Source: Smittia aterrima (taxonomy: Eukaryota; Arthropoda; Insecta; Diptera; Chironomidae). Taken from it: 64,000 nucleotides of DNA. Below are positions 37,801 to 50,263 of this stretch, one piece after another. The DNA lies in assembly GCA_033063855.1 (NCBI GenBank), contig CP093829.1, forward strand, positions 20,987,537 to 21,051,536, read 5' to 3'. Positions within the stretch are counted from its first letter, which is position 1. The number at the start of each line of letters is the position of its first letter. The notes under the pieces were generated by a model. The model was given only the letters and a program-made list of their open reading frames with translations. It had not been told where the DNA came from and ran no database searches. The translations under genes were made by a program, and so were the position numbers.

Positions 37801-39242
37801 TTTCTTTGCAGACGAAGCTTTTATTGAAAAATCAGGCTTTTTCGATCTCTTCATTCATGTTATATTCCTAACGACGACTGGTGAGGGATCTAAAATTATT
37901 AAACCTTTTAAAAAATTAATAATTTCTTTCAATTTTCCCTAGTTCGATTTAAATATTACTTCGCATGGCTTCTCGCAGATGCAATCTGTAACAATGCGGG
38001 ATTAGGATTTAATGGATATGATAGTGATTTGAATCCTAAATGGGATTTATCTACAAACATTTATGTGCAACATGTTGAGGTAAGTTTCTTTCAATTTGAA
38101 AGCTCATTAAGTTTTTAATAAATTTCTTCTTTAGTTGGGAACAAATATGCGTGATGTTATTCACTTCTGGAATCTGGGGACAAATCTATGGCTGCGAATG
38201 GTTGTTTATGAACGTGTACCAAAGAAATATGGAACAATTCTCACTTTTGCTCTGAGTGCGGTATGGCATGGTTTCTATCCAGGATACTATTTGACGTTCG
38301 CCACTGGAGCTCTCGTTACCGTGGCTGCTCGCAAAGTGAGTAATTAAATTTATTTTGTGAAAAATCAAATTAACTTTCTGTCCTAAGGCTCGTCGCATGT
38401 TCCGTCATCGCTTCCAACAAACCGAAATGTCCAGAACGTTCTACGATATTTTAACATGTCTCTTTTCACGAGTGTATCTTGCTTACACTACAGTCCCATT
38501 CGTAATTCTGGAGTTTGGAGTGAGTTCATCAACTTTTTAATGCAAACATTCAAGAAAACTAATTTTTAAAATATTTTTTCAGGCTAGCATTCGAATCTAC
38601 CTGAAGTTGTTTATGTGCCTTCATTTGATTGCCCTGTTTACAATTTATGTTCTCCCGAGATTTATTCGCGGAAGCAGTGGCGAGACTCAATCATCTGTTC
38701 CCTCAAAAGATCAAGTTCATGTCGTCGAGTCGGAAAGGAAACAATTACCTGACGGAGATTTACAAAATAACAATGAAAATAAGGATATCGATCTTCAAAA
38801 CCAAAACACTCAAATGAAAACGCAAGAGAGTAGCAATATGAGTGATAACAGTGAAGAGAATCAGCGAAAGGAGGATGCCAACTATCTACTGAAAAATATT
38901 ATAACCAAGGAAGTTAGTAAAATTAAAAACGAAACTGATAACTTATCAAACCTGCTGAAGGAGAAAATTGAGGCAGCAAACATTGAAGGATTGATCGACA
39001 TGACAGTTAGCGGGATCGTTGAGTTAAAAGACGACTTGATGCGTATGAATGAGCCGGAAGTTTATGGCGGCAGCGCAGTAGAAGGTTTAAGAAAGAGAAA
39101 CTTAACTGGTGCAGATTTAGAATCGACTGGATCAACTAAGGCAGCAAATGAAGGCGTCGATGCATTCTTAAAGAAAGAGATTGAAGCGATAAAGGAAGCT
39201 AATGTTATTCCGACTGTACTCAGCAACGGACATGCCAAATAA
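34900..39242 (+). CDS. oys: MBOAT-family lysophospholipid acyltransferase (MBOAT1/2 type)
   Basis: ER membrane enzyme that transfers acyl chains to lysophospholipids (Lands cycle); closest to vertebrate MBOAT1/2 and fly oysgedart. Exons: 34900-34998, 36878-37101, 37161-37329, 37390-37560, 37616-37757, 37812-37880, 37943-38079, 38135-38335, 38388-38519, 38583-39242; 667 aa. Key residues: conserved Asn in VIHFWNLGTNLWL (about 350) and catalytic His in SAVWHGFYPGYY (about 382). Other family motifs are DITGPLMIITQKV and YYFAWLLADAICNNAGLGFNG. About ten hydrophobic segments. A polar, charged tail of roughly 180 residues follows the last helix (LHLIALFTIYVLPRF), making it longer than vertebrate relatives of about 500 aa. 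Exon 1 is assigned from its donor, phase 0 and the match SLADVLGLSVDL; it is separated from exon 2 by 1.9 kb. The choice of oys over other MBOATs is an inference. Confidence 0.9.
34999..36877 (+). other. First intron of the MBOAT gene (1.88 kb)
   Basis: GTAAGT at 34999 to TTTTTAG at 36877. Apart from the tRNA-Gln gene at 36646-36717, only short unconvincing open frames are seen. Confidence 0.7.
36646..36717 (+). tRNA. tRNA-Gln-TTG: tRNA-Gln (anticodon TTG)
   Basis: 72 bases forming a full cloverleaf. Acceptor stem GGTTCTA pairs with TAGAACC, with discriminator T. The D arm holds the A-box-like TGGTGTAATGGTGAGC. The anticodon arm CTGGA-CTTTGAA-TCCAG gives anticodon TTG. The T arm CCGAG-TTCAAAT-CTCGG is a perfect B box. 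A T-run downstream (CTTTTG, then TTTTTT) can stop Pol III. It lies inside intron 1 of the MBOAT gene on the same strand. No intron and no mismatched stem, so it looks functional. Confidence 0.97.
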
Positions 39243-40078
39243 TAACAGATGGAAGGCACATTGAACTGCACAAACGAATGAGCTTCTAATTTTCTATACA
39301 ATTTAAACTATTTTGGAAATATTTTCATCCACATGAACTTACTAACGCATCGGGAAAATCTTTTTGTTATTGACATCACCCTTTATGATTTACAAATAGA
39401 ATGAAATAATATTTACCAAGAATTGGCTTCCCAATTTTGTCTTAGAATTACGGAAGTGACAAGACGAACAAATTTAAAGCTCAAAATGCTATGATATTTA
39501 CTACGCGGACCTTATAGCTTCCATTACATGAAATTTGCACTTGTAAACTCCACAACTCCACAAGTTATTCATAACCAATCAAATAATGCATTGCTTCCTT
39601 AAAAAATTTACTTTCGTTGTGTTCTTGTTTGTTTTTAAATTGAGTAACTTTTTTTTGATGGGATTCGAACAAGAAACCTAATTTAAAGTAAAATTGTTAA
39701 CGTCTAGTCGATTAACGTTCATCAGCCGGAAAAATCATTCGAAGTTGTATCTAAATTTGTTGAACTCAACGCCGAGTTACCACAATCCTCGGATTTCCAA
39801 AATTTGACTTAAAAAATTTGCATTCAATAAAAGAAAGAAATTTTGTCTTCAACATATCTTGGTGTGAGCTGATTTTGGTTTTCAACATCACGATCTATTG
39901 ATTTTCTAAGAGGATGATGTAATAATGTAAAAATCGATATTTAAAATAAATGAACAAATATAAATTTTTATGAAAAAAAAACTTTTGTTTCATTTCATTT
40001 GCTGAGCGCTATCAGGAAAACTTTTTATTTAAATTCTCTTATTTACACAAATTTAAAAACTTGTTTGATCCATAAAAT
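39243..40078. other. 3' regions of convergent MBOAT and pecanex genes
   Basis: AATAAA on the plus strand near 39826 may end the MBOAT message. AATAAA on the minus strand near 40024-40029, just 50 bases past the pecanex stop, may end pecanex. No coding sequence seen. Confidence 0.55.
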
Positions 40079-43000
40079 TCATAGAGTCACTTGCTCCTCG
40101 TCTTTGGATTCTGGTTCAGGATCATCGGCAGTTTGATTCTTTGGTTCTGCTTGATCTGCCTTTGGAGACGTAAAGGAACGATATTCTTTCACGCCACGCT
40201 CTGTTATCGGCACACACATGCCGTCGATATTCACCAGAAGAATGTTTTGATTTTCATTTGAAGCGTTGTGGTTTGGAGAAAGACATCCGACGACATAACC
40301 GACCATTCCTTCCTTGCATTCACTTTTCCTCTCCGACCAATTCTTTCTCCATCCAGAACGAATTCCAACGCTTTGAAGTTTCTCATTTGGCCAAATAACA
40401 TCGATTCGTTGATCATTCATGCAATCGTAGACCTGAAATGAAAGATTGTTATGAAGATCAATTCATTGAGAACGAGAATGTCTTTTCAAACCTGACTGAT
40501 GTCTACGATTATAACTTTCTTGTTTATGCTTAAATTCGTCGGTTGAATCAGCAACTTCTCTTCAGTTTCTTCTGCTTCGTCGTCTTCTTCGTTTACATAT
40601 TTGTTTTCAGTCTTAGATTGACAGGTACCAGCAACAGAGTTTTCATCGTCGTTCATTGGCTCAGCTGTATATTTCCCCGCAGCGGATTGCTGCGAGTCAA
40701 GACTTTCTTGTTTGATGGTACCAGTGGAAGTGGTAAGCATAATCGAGGGATTCATAGTCGACATCTCACGGAATGAATCGCGTTTGCTTTTTGTAGTATT
40801 CGTGATATTACTTGTACTCACTGTGCTGAGATTTTTCTTGCTTATGCTTCGTTCTCTCATTACAATGTCCCTCTCAGCCATTTCCATTCGATCTCGATTT
40901 AATAATCCTGCAAGCAATGTCGAGCTTGTAGGTTTATTGATGCTAGCTAAGCTTCCTCTATTCCCTGATCCCTCACGTCCAGATATTGAAATGCTCTGTG
41001 AGCCATAGGATAATGTTCCCGCTGTTTGAGATAGATTGCTGTTGGCAAGTGTTTGCAGGTTTCCATAGCAACTGCCGCCAGTATTTACAATTTCCGCTTC
41101 AATTCCGCTACTGCAGCCTTCTCGACATCTTTTTCGAATTCGATGCCATGAACTGAGAACACGTTTTTGAATCTTTTCAAGCGTGATTTCACCACAAATC
41201 GTTTCACTGAGTTGCTCGTTTGTTTCAGCGTAAGACGTTGTCAACGGAGAAACGTAGATTGGATAACCAATTGGCTGATCACATGATGAGTTGATGATAT
41301 TACGAAGAGCTTGCTTTGCGTTTTGAATGCTGCCTCGTTCAGGATTTCTATTTCTTAAATAAATCAACTCTTGTTGTTGACCAGCCCAAAGACCACGAAC
41401 ACATTCTCGATTCAGTTTGATAACTCTGAAGTTCAAGAATCGTTTTGTGAGTCTGATTACTCGATACTCGTCTGTTCCATCTTCCATTACGTGGCGAAGT
41501 GCGAGAAGATTTGGTGTTCCTCGTAACACAGCATTTCGCCAAAGTGGATCAGCCTCATGAGAAATCACAAGTTCTCTTGTGTTTTGTTCAATTGATTCGT
41601 AGAGAGCATTCTGGTCATCATATTCGTCTGGTGACAAGAAGTGATCTTGATGGAGTTTTAAAGACATGCGAACTCCAGGTGCCACTACTTTGTGAAGCAA
41701 ATCCATATCAGCAAAGACCCACTCATCTCGCGTTGATGTAATTCGAAAGTCTCCTTTGAACAGAGAATGAAGACCGTGAAGAAAAAACTCAACTCCCAAA
41801 GACGATGCGCTATGACTGGCAGTTGCTAATGTTCGTCGCGCTAACAATGTCAACGCAAGACATAGAGATACAAGAATTGAGTCTTTTGAGGAGTTGATTG
41901 AAGATGTTAAAACTGTCTCTTCGATAGATGCCTTCGTCTCCTTTTGTGCAGACGTTGAACTGCGTTCAGATTTTTTAGGAACTTCTTTCGCCTGTTCCTT
42001 CTTTGTTCTCTCATCAAGCATTTGCTGCTGACGCTTTGTTACACAGAATTGAATCCATTCCGAATAGACAGCGCAGAAAGAGTTTCTCGATATGCCAGCT
42101 ACTCTGAAGTCATAATCATCATCAAGGTTATTGTTGAAGATTGGATCAAGGTCGACAAATTGACGTTCTAATGTCGGTTCGAGTGCTTCTTGTATGGATG
42201 GTGATTCAAGCCAATGCTGCAGCTTCGGTGACTTGATCGCGTAGTAAATTATGCTCTACAAAAGTGAAAGGTTTTTGAATATTTTCAGCTTAATTAAAGT
42301 TCAAACTCACCTTGACGTAGTAAGAAATTAAAACCTTTCGAAACTCAAAGACTTGAAGTGTTGCAACTGCTGCGTTGTCTGATATCGAATAACCTTCGAG
42401 CACATATTGAGCGGCGATGACTTGCCATGCTAACCATCTTGTTGAAAACATTGCATTAACACTCAACATGTGATTGAGATGTCCAGGACTGCAACAACAG
42501 CATCCGTCGTTGTCTTCAACTCCTTCAGAGATCGCTTCAACTTCTCGCTGTTGACAATAAGTTCCTCGGAACTCGAGACCTCTCATTTGAAATGTACACA
42601 AACCATTTCCCAACTCAATGATGTGGATCAGGCAGTTCAGGTAGTCAGAGGCGAGAACTAAAATAAATTAATTGATAATTATCATTTCTTGGGAAAGTGT
42701 AAGCAAACTCACCGAAGCAGTCGCCTTGACTGACGTTTCCCCAACGTCCCATCAACAAATCACCGCAAAGCGAATGTTGTAATGATCTTGTTAAATGCTC
42801 ATAAAAGATACTGTTCAAATTATTGTCGTCTGCACCTAAATCTCTTTCCAACTGAGAGCTTAGCCTTGTGTTTGAATGATCAATTCGTCTCGTATTATAA
42901 TCGCGTTCCCAAAATTTAATTGGTCTCGCGTACGACGTAATGAAAATGGCACTTCCTACAAACACACAAAGTTATCAGTTTAATTGTTCTAAAATTATTT

Positions 43001-46000
43001 GACGTTTGACTTACCCAAGAATGGATTTAAAGGAGTTGACAACAGAGCACTGATGACAGTTTGCAGGAACAGCATTGCGGAATGAGGAACTGAAAATGGT
43101 TGTGCGAAAGCATGGAAAGCGCTGCCCCAAGTAATTTGCCATGGCGCGATGTAGGTCACAACGAATTGAAGCTAAAAAGAGAATTGATTAGTTAGGATCA
43201 ATTTTAAAAGACAAATATTTGATTTTACCTTTAGAAGCAAATCCGAAACTTTTCGAAAGAAGAATGACATTAAAAAGTAGTCGAGCAAAAAAGTTTCTGT
43301 TGCCTGTGCGAAGTCAAAGCTGAAGAAAAGGACACTCGCCAGAAGAATCAAGTATTGACTGTTTATATCTGAATAAGCACTTCGAAGAGCTACAAAGAAA
43401 TTAAACTTCAATTCATGAAATGACAAAAAATTGTTAAGACTTTTACCTTTCAAGCTTGACACGACGATAAGTGCGCTTCCAAATCCATAACCAAATTTTT
43501 CTGTGATCTTTGTAGAGTCGGCAGTGATGGCACTTATGATGATCAGAGGATACAAAATATTTCGTTCGATGAAACTCAAGTAGACGAATAGCTGCTCGAA
43601 CCACATTATCTTCGACTGCTTGTTGACCTCAAACATTCCATGTTCGTGAGCACGAAGAATTGGAGCTGCCACGCAAAGACACGGCAAGTGCTTTCGCATT
43701 TGTGGGATGACATAGTGAAGTGAAGCTCCGAGAAGGATTGCAATGATGTTCAGCACAATGTTCAAGTTTGGCTGAAGAACTTTGAAAATTGTGCTGGTAT
43801 GAAGAGCAAAGAAGATTAGTCCAAGGAAAGTGCACACGACCAAATCGTTTTTAAGTCTCGCTGTCACAGTTCCTTGTAATTTCTTCGGTAACGGATCATC
43901 CATTGGTTGCGAGTTGCTCGAGTTTTGTTCTTTTGAATTCTCAGTTGTTTCCGAATCATCGTTCTCATCGGTTTTTGATGAGCAACCACTTTCAACTTCT
44001 CCACAAATTTCATCGTCGTTGTGTACAAGAAGAGTTGACTTTATCAATTGAAAGAGATGTGTAAAGTCGCTACTCGATCTCGATAAATGATAAGCCATCG
44101 GAACGAGCATTCCGCAGAAGATCGACACGAGAATGTGCTGAGTGTTGTTAGACTCGACGAGTCCTCCATAAATTGGTCCGTAAAGAATCAAACATCCGAG
44201 AACAGATCGAAAAATGGCGAGAAAGCCAGCAATTAAATTGCAGATCGCATTTCCACCAAACACGTGCATGTCGATTTGTTCACTCAAGTACATGAAGAAA
44301 GTGTTGATTTGAGGGAAGAGGCCAATGCTAAAGGCGACCGGAAGACTGAGGATGGTCCAATGTAGAAAATTCGTCGCTGACATGAAAACTTCTACCCATT
44401 CAATATGAACTCCGTAGAACGTTGAATCTGAATTTCTTTCCATCGTCTCGTTCAGATTCTTTGATTCTTCGATTCGACTCGCCTCATTTGTCTTCAGAGA
44501 TTCCGAAGCGTAATGCGTTATCATCATGAGTGAAGTTAGAAGACAGAAGTAGATGGGTCGAGAATAAGTGACAGTTTTGTTGAAGCCATGAATCGGCGAA
44601 GATGCGTCGGGTTGAACGCTCTTGAGCAGGGAATATTGTGATCCTGCGATGGTGAAACAAAAGACGAACGCAAAGACGTCATTATAGAATCGATGATGAA
44701 GAATCCAACTACCGAGAATGGCGACGAGTGTGCTTAGTACGATCGCAAGGAACAATTGATAAAAGTGCTGATCTCGATCGAACAGCGCAAGTAATTGTAG
44801 CCGATTCAGCTTTATCTTGAATGTCATTCCGAGTTTCAAGCAACAAAGTCGAACGGGAAGTTTGTAAAGCTTCGGACGGATTGACGGTTCTCCAAAAATG
44901 CTTCGCTGTTGTACAATATCGATCGATTGTGCACTCGAAAGCGAATATTCCGCTGACGGCGCAGCAGTCATAATTCGATAATAAGGATTGATGTGGTTAT
45001 TACTATTATTGGTGCTTTGTAGTTGTTGTTGCTGTTGTTGAATTTGGCTGATATTGCTACTGATTGTGTGACCAGCGTGAGCTTTCTGATCGTTCGATAA
45101 ATGCATCCAATGGCCTTGCTCATCGATGAAGCAATTGAAGTCTGAACTATCAATGAATCCAGCATTCTGTTGACTTCCTGATGTGATAACAAGTCGTCCT
45201 GTATTTGGATTACTCGATGTACCCGCTGCCGGCGTTCCATCTGGCAAATCAAGACAAAGCTCGCATTCGTTCGATTTGTTGTCAACAATTACGTAATTTT
45301 GCTTTGGTTGTTGCATATCGACTGTGTGACTGTTCCGCCCAAAACGTAATCGTCTATTGTGAACTTCATTTTGAGCGACAAAAGAACGAGGTCGAAATGT
45401 AGAGAAGCCAGTTTGATTCTCGGGTAGAAAGATTTGAGGTGCGATCATATGTTGGTCGATGGAATGATTATTCAGGTAACGGATGAGCGACAGACCAGGG
45501 AGGGTACTCGTTGACTGAATCGCGTTATTCTCAGGAATTCTTTCAGAAGTTGAGCGTTGCGATAAAGTTCGCTGGTACATCATTCGCGATGTAGGATACT
45601 GCTCTTCTCCAAAGCTTAGCTTTCTAATTGCGATTCCACTTCGATGATGATGTCCATGTTGCTTTGGAATCGCTCCAAGGCTTCTGCCAGCAATCTGAGA
45701 TGCGCTGACAGATGTTGACAGTTCAGTTTTCGAAGGTTTCGAGTCTTTTGCTTTTGAATTTTCTTCCAACTTCTCGCCAGAGGTTTCACCTTCATTACTA
45801 AAACTGAAATCTAAACTGTCAAACCATCGAGTTCGTTTTTCTTCACTAGCACTTCGCTGTTTAATTATAAGTTGATCTTTGGAACTTGCACTCGCTTGTT
45901 CCCAATCGCTTGATCCACTTTTGTTATTTGAAGCTTCATCGGACTTTCCGGGTTTCTCTTGATCGTCGTCTTGATTATTATTCATGTTATCAGACGTTGC

Positions 46001-48294
46001 TCCTTGTTTTGGATCTTCTAACAAAGGCGATCTTGATCCATTTCGATTTTGCTCTTCATCTGTATCCGTGAGAATAATTTCTTCTTGATCTAATCCACTA
46101 TCACCATCGTTCGACGTCAGATCTTTCTCATCCTCATCTTTTTCAACACTTTCGTCATCAGACGTGCAACTATCACTTTTCACCATTCTCGCACAATTTT
46201 CATCGTTTTGCTCTGCTATTGGATAAACAAAATCACTCGCGACATTCTGTAGAATGTTCATTTCACTAATTGTGGCTGACGAAGATGTTCCCGACGTTCC
46301 AGCGACAGATGTTGGAAAAAGGTTTTGCTGCGGATTTCTCGACAGGAATCCACTCGGTGGAATGACAGAATTGGCGGGATTCCGTATCATCTTTCCATCA
46401 ATGACTTCAACGCTATTTGGATGTGGCGACAGATTCGAAACGGACACGGGATTACAACTTGTTTCTAGAGCAGCACTTTTGATTCTTCTCATTGACGTTG
46501 ACTTTCTGGTAACAGGTCGATGCTTTTCGTGACTTGAGTTTGAATTTCTTCTATTTCGAGATGACGAAAGTAATCCTGAAGTGCTGGCAACAGTTGGCAA
46601 TTGGAGAGCCGACATCGTTGAGTTTGAGTCTCTTCGAATCGGAGTATTGTGCTGAGCTTTGTCACTTTGTGTTAAACTTATGCTTTGATCACTTGTCAAC
46701 TGAAGAGCTGACTTTGTTGTATAGCTGTCAACTGGTCCCGAGCCACCTTCCAAATATAAATCCGAGTCTGAGTTCTTTAGTATACTTTTTGGATTTGATG
46801 TTGATGATGTTGCGTTGTGGTGGTAATGATGATGATGGTGAAGTCGTTGTATATTAGGCATGTTGCTATCGGTCGACAGAAGAACTCCCATTCCAATTTT
46901 ATCAGAGTCGAGTGACACTTGTCGATGAAGTTTTGATGCGAGCGACTGTTGTTGGAGTTGAATGTTTGATGTTGATCGTTTTTGCTTCAGCGATTTATAT
47001 TGCTGTCTACGGGACGATGCCGTATTGTTAATCTTAGGAGGTTCTGGTTGAGTTCTCGACACTGACCTATCTGTCTCAGTGTCAGCTTCTTTTCCATCTG
47101 TATCACATTCCTTATCGATGGAATTTATTGTTTCAGGCACTATGCTATTTACTTTCACATTATTATCACTCGATGTGTTTGTAGTTTTTCTACTGCTTCG
47201 CGGTTTTGAAGACGACGCCGCCTTCTTCACTTGAAAAACATCGCTGTTGTCACTCGACTCTGAACTATTCTTACGGTGAACAGTCACATCGACTTTTAAA
47301 TCTAAAATGATGAATCAGATTAATTGAAATTTATGGAATGCGTGTCAAAGGAATTGTTACCAATTGTACTAGCTAGTTGTTCTTGGAAATCTACAGAGAC
47401 AGCACTGTTTGCACAGCTAAGCTCATCACTTTGACTGTGATGTTCGACGGAAGTACGAGAGAAATTGTCGATTGGCAGTGTTGCGCCCGATCCTATCACA
47501 TTGTTGAGTATTTGAAGCTCAATTCCACCCTCGTCATCCCTAAAAGAAAATTTATTAATCTGCAAACACAGAAATAAAGTGAGTCTCAAATTACCCGGAT
47601 GTCTCTCGCTGGATCTTGCAGTTAGCATTTCCACTGCCTGTGTTTCCGCTGCTCAACTTTTTCAGACTCGTCTCGGAAAGTGTACGAGCTTTGTCGTACA
47701 TTCGATGAAGTGATAAATTGATTACCTTTAAAAAATATTTATCTTTTAATTCAATTCTCTTAACGAGATGAAAGTATTTTACCTTTAATGTTGTCACCAA
47801 CACAAAAATTATGACACAGTAAACGATCCATGTTAAAATTGTTGTGGGAAAATACTGTAAAGTGAGAAATAATATTTAATTTCTGTCTTGTTGTTGTTTT
47901 GAATGAAGTGAACGTCACAAAGAAATTTGAAAACAGCAAAGTGGCTACTTCATAATTGGAGTAAATTTGAGACGAACTTTTATACAATCGAAAAACGATA
48001 GGCCTAACGACGAGTAGCGCGGTTCCGGAGAGGGATGAAAGAGAAAGTGCACAAAGATTGTGATGTAATCCGAGTTGAAACAATTGCTCTCGTGTCGATG
48101 TTATGCTCACTCCAAATGGTATATTCATTGATTAAGTTGATCAAATTACTTACCATAAAGATAATGAAAGGCAATGAAAGTAAAATGATAAACAAATAGA
48201 GATGAGTCGCGTTGATGAATAAATTCTGTTCAAAAATGTCGAATCCACCGCAGAACGATGCAAATAATGAGTGAAGTATCTCGCGATTCGCCAT
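40079..48294 (-). CDS. pcx: Pecanex
   Basis: Large multi-pass membrane protein of the ER; in flies a maternal neurogenic gene that supports Notch signalling. Exons: 48154-48294, 47783-47854, 47595-47725, 47361-47539, 43447-47301, 43229-43389, 43015-43171, 42713-42955, 42311-42657, 40492-42255, 40079-40432; 2467 aa. Two N-terminal helices (HLYLFIILLSLPFIIFM and WIVYCVIIFVLVTTL) are followed by about 900 residues of Ser/Asn/Asp/Gln-rich low complexity with His-rich and Gln-rich runs. A membrane core of about ten helices starts near LYKLPVRLCCLKLG. The conserved Pecanex_C domain carries QITWGSAFHAFAQPF, RGLEFRGTYCQQREVEAI and GLWAGQQQELIYLRNRNPER. The 3855-nt exon 5 holds most of the variable region. 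The open frame starting at 47287 begins with GTG, not ATG, and is an internal exon. Confidence 0.95.
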
Positions 48295-48685
48295 GATTTC
48301 TGGCCACTTATAGAACTTCTATTCAAAACTTTTTCATTTCATTCTCATTTTTCTTTTTGATTGATTTTCTAATTTGAAGTCTTCTTCGTCGAAGTTTTCT
48401 TCGAGTTTTTCACGTTTTTCTATTTAGTCCAAACGATATTTGTCATTCTTATATCAGTCTAGTGGTTCTGAATGACGATTCAACTTCCTAACGCTTAACT
48501 AATTAATAAAGACTGGGAAACTTTAAAAAATTGAATTTCACTTGTTTTTTTAGTTTTTGCTAAAATATTTGTCAAGTTGATTTGTCAGTCGAACACTAGA
48601 TGTCGCTATTACCGACTATCCGAAAATTTCAAATATTGCGAACACGAAACGTTAGGCAATATCTAATTTTATCATTTCAGAATCA
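48295..48685. other. Upstream region of pecanex
   Basis: About 390 bases between the pecanex ATG and the small plus-strand frame at 48686. Expected to hold the pecanex promoter and 5' UTR; no clear TATA box recognised. Confidence 0.45.
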
Positions 48686-48997
48686 ATGGAAATGCACAAG
48701 GCAACTTTTCTATTAGTTCTTTTATCCTTCTCCGTCAGTTGGTCGGCACTTCTTGCATTTCTAATTCTTAACTTCCACAAACCGTCCACAATGCATGCCA
48801 GCATGAAACAACTAGAATTACCGGAAATGAAGACGATTCCACTCGAAACCCAAGCGGCTAAAAATGGCATCATCATTATCATCTTTATCTTCAATTGTTT
48901 TCAGTGTGGAAGTTCATTCGCATTCTCCGCATCATTGAACGATCAAATTCAACGTCACAACAAAACTCGTTCATTCAAATGTTCATTTCAAAGTTAA
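48686..48997 (+). CDS. Possible small membrane-anchored or secreted protein
   Basis: 103-codon frame starting MEMHKATFLLVLLSFSVSW, a convincing signal peptide or anchor. The ATG is preceded at once by TTTATCATTTCAG, an acceptor-like sequence that could end a 5' UTR intron. AATAAA lies at about 49133. Against it: codons after residue 60 include a low-complexity isoleucine run, and the sequence there (pyrimidine-rich then CAG at 48904) looks like an intron end, so the true structure may be spliced differently. No family recognised. Could also be chance. Confidence 0.3.
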   Translation: MEMHKATFLLVLLSFSVSWSALLAFLILNFHKPSTMHASMKQLELPEMKTIPLETQAAKNGIIIIIFIFNCFQCGSSFAFSASLNDQIQRHNKTRSFKCSFQS

Positions 48998-49180
48998 GCT
49001 TTATCAGTAAGCTTTTTATAAACTTTTTAAACTAAATAAGGAGATTGGTTCCGACGCCTCAAGAATTTAGAAAGGAAGTTTTTAATCAAGCAATAATTTA
49101 ATAGTTTTGTAAAAGTATCTGAATGTATTACCAATAAATTTACTGAACGATCAGAGATGTTTATGGTCGTTTTATTTGTC

Positions 49181-49480
49181 ACGTCCTCTGAGACTTAGGG
49201 TTTTTTCCTGCTAATCCGAGACACAATGGAGCGTGGAGACAACTAAATAAGGAGGCTAGAAGCTGCCATCCTATAAACAACGAAAGCTCAGAAACGAAAA
49301 GGAATTAAAGGACGGGATATAACAACGACGACCCATGCAAAACGGAAACGGACTATGCAATTGCAGCTAGACAGCTTAAATGGGCGGACGCTAGCAGTAC
49401 CGAGAGCGTTGTCAGCATTAATACTCGAGCTGCAACACTATCGATGGAACGTCACCGCCATCCAAGAGACGTCCTCTGAG
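49181..49480 (+). mobile_element. Fragment of a non-LTR (LINE) retrotransposon, endonuclease start
   Basis: Between two identical 12-base repeats ACGTCCTCTGAG (49181-49192 and 49469-49480) lies about 276 bases with less AT-rich composition than its surroundings. Read on the plus strand it encodes LNGRTLAVPRALSALILELQ, then YRWNVTAIQET, which is the N-terminal end of the AP-type endonuclease of RTE/CR1-like LINEs (the N-V-R-T-L and Q-E-T motifs, here N-G-R-T-L). The rest of the element, including reverse transcriptase, is absent. The direct repeats look like a target-site duplication. Family within LINEs not determined. Confidence 0.6.
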
Positions 49481-49739
49481 GGATTTGAAAATTTAAATTA
49501 TTTCCCTTTCTAGTATAGAACTAGTATACTAGTATATTATATTAATAAATATATCATAATAATCGAACTACATTATTTATATAAATAAATCATAGTGAAG
49601 TTATCATTAAATTATATAAGTATTCCAAGCTCCTGACTAGAACTGTCACATCATTTCGATGGTTTAAATTCTAATTATTTTTTAAGCAGCATTCCTTTTA
49701 CTTTGTCATCTTTTTGCAACAACAGAAAGGATTTTTTCC

Positions 49740-50263
49740 ACAAAAACGATAGCTTACGTTGACTCCTGAGATTTCTTGGCTCTGGAGCGAGTTCTTAATG
49801 TCTTGAGCTTATTTGTCCCTAACCTTTTCCATTCGTTCTCGGCGTTGAATAACATCCAGCCTAGAGAGAATTTCTTGTGTCTTTGATAGGCCGAAGGATT
49901 CAGTCCGCTTGCGGTTCCACGAAGAAGATAACTTACGTTGACTCCTGAAATTTGTTTTCAGCCTTTTCGAATCCTCGGTCGATTTTAGCCGATCGATGAG
50001 TATTGCAAAAAGTTGAATTCATAGAAGAACTTTGATTTCATTGCGCAACGGATCTGACTAAATTTCTTCTTGAAATCATGCAATTCGTAAGTGACGGTGG
50101 AGCGATTGTTGCTTGAGAGTTTGATGTTCTTGCGACAATTTGTATAGATCGGTTGTCTTTGTTGTGGCCAGACCACGCAAGTTTTCACGAAATCACTGTG
50201 GCTGATATATGTTTTCATAAACAAAACTAGAAATTCGCTTAAACATACGACTCGTAGTTGCAA
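49740..50263 (-). pseudogene. Coding-like minus-strand remnant or unrecognised exons
   Basis: Minus-strand frames with coding-like composition overlap and shift. From 50263 an open frame runs to 49985 (ending KKKFSQIRCAMKSKFFYEFN). A second frame then continues about 49995-49820 with KRLKTNFRSQRKLSSSWNRK and SKTQEILSRLDVIQRRERME before a stop. A 17-base direct repeat (minus strand TCAGGAGTCAACGTAAG) occurs at 49753-49769 and 49932-49948, each holding both an acceptor-like CAG and a donor-like GTAAG. No family is recognised. It may be a decayed gene or transposon, or real exons of an unknown gene. Confidence 0.3.

Noticed and set aside
39661..39740. tRNA-like B box (GTTCGAATCCC on the minus strand)
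   Set aside because: The flanking bases cannot form T, anticodon or acceptor stems. At most a decayed tRNA or SINE remnant.
47287..47287. Separate gene starting at this position inside pecanex
   Set aside because: The codon is GTG, and the frame continues upstream through an intron into pecanex exon 4 in phase.
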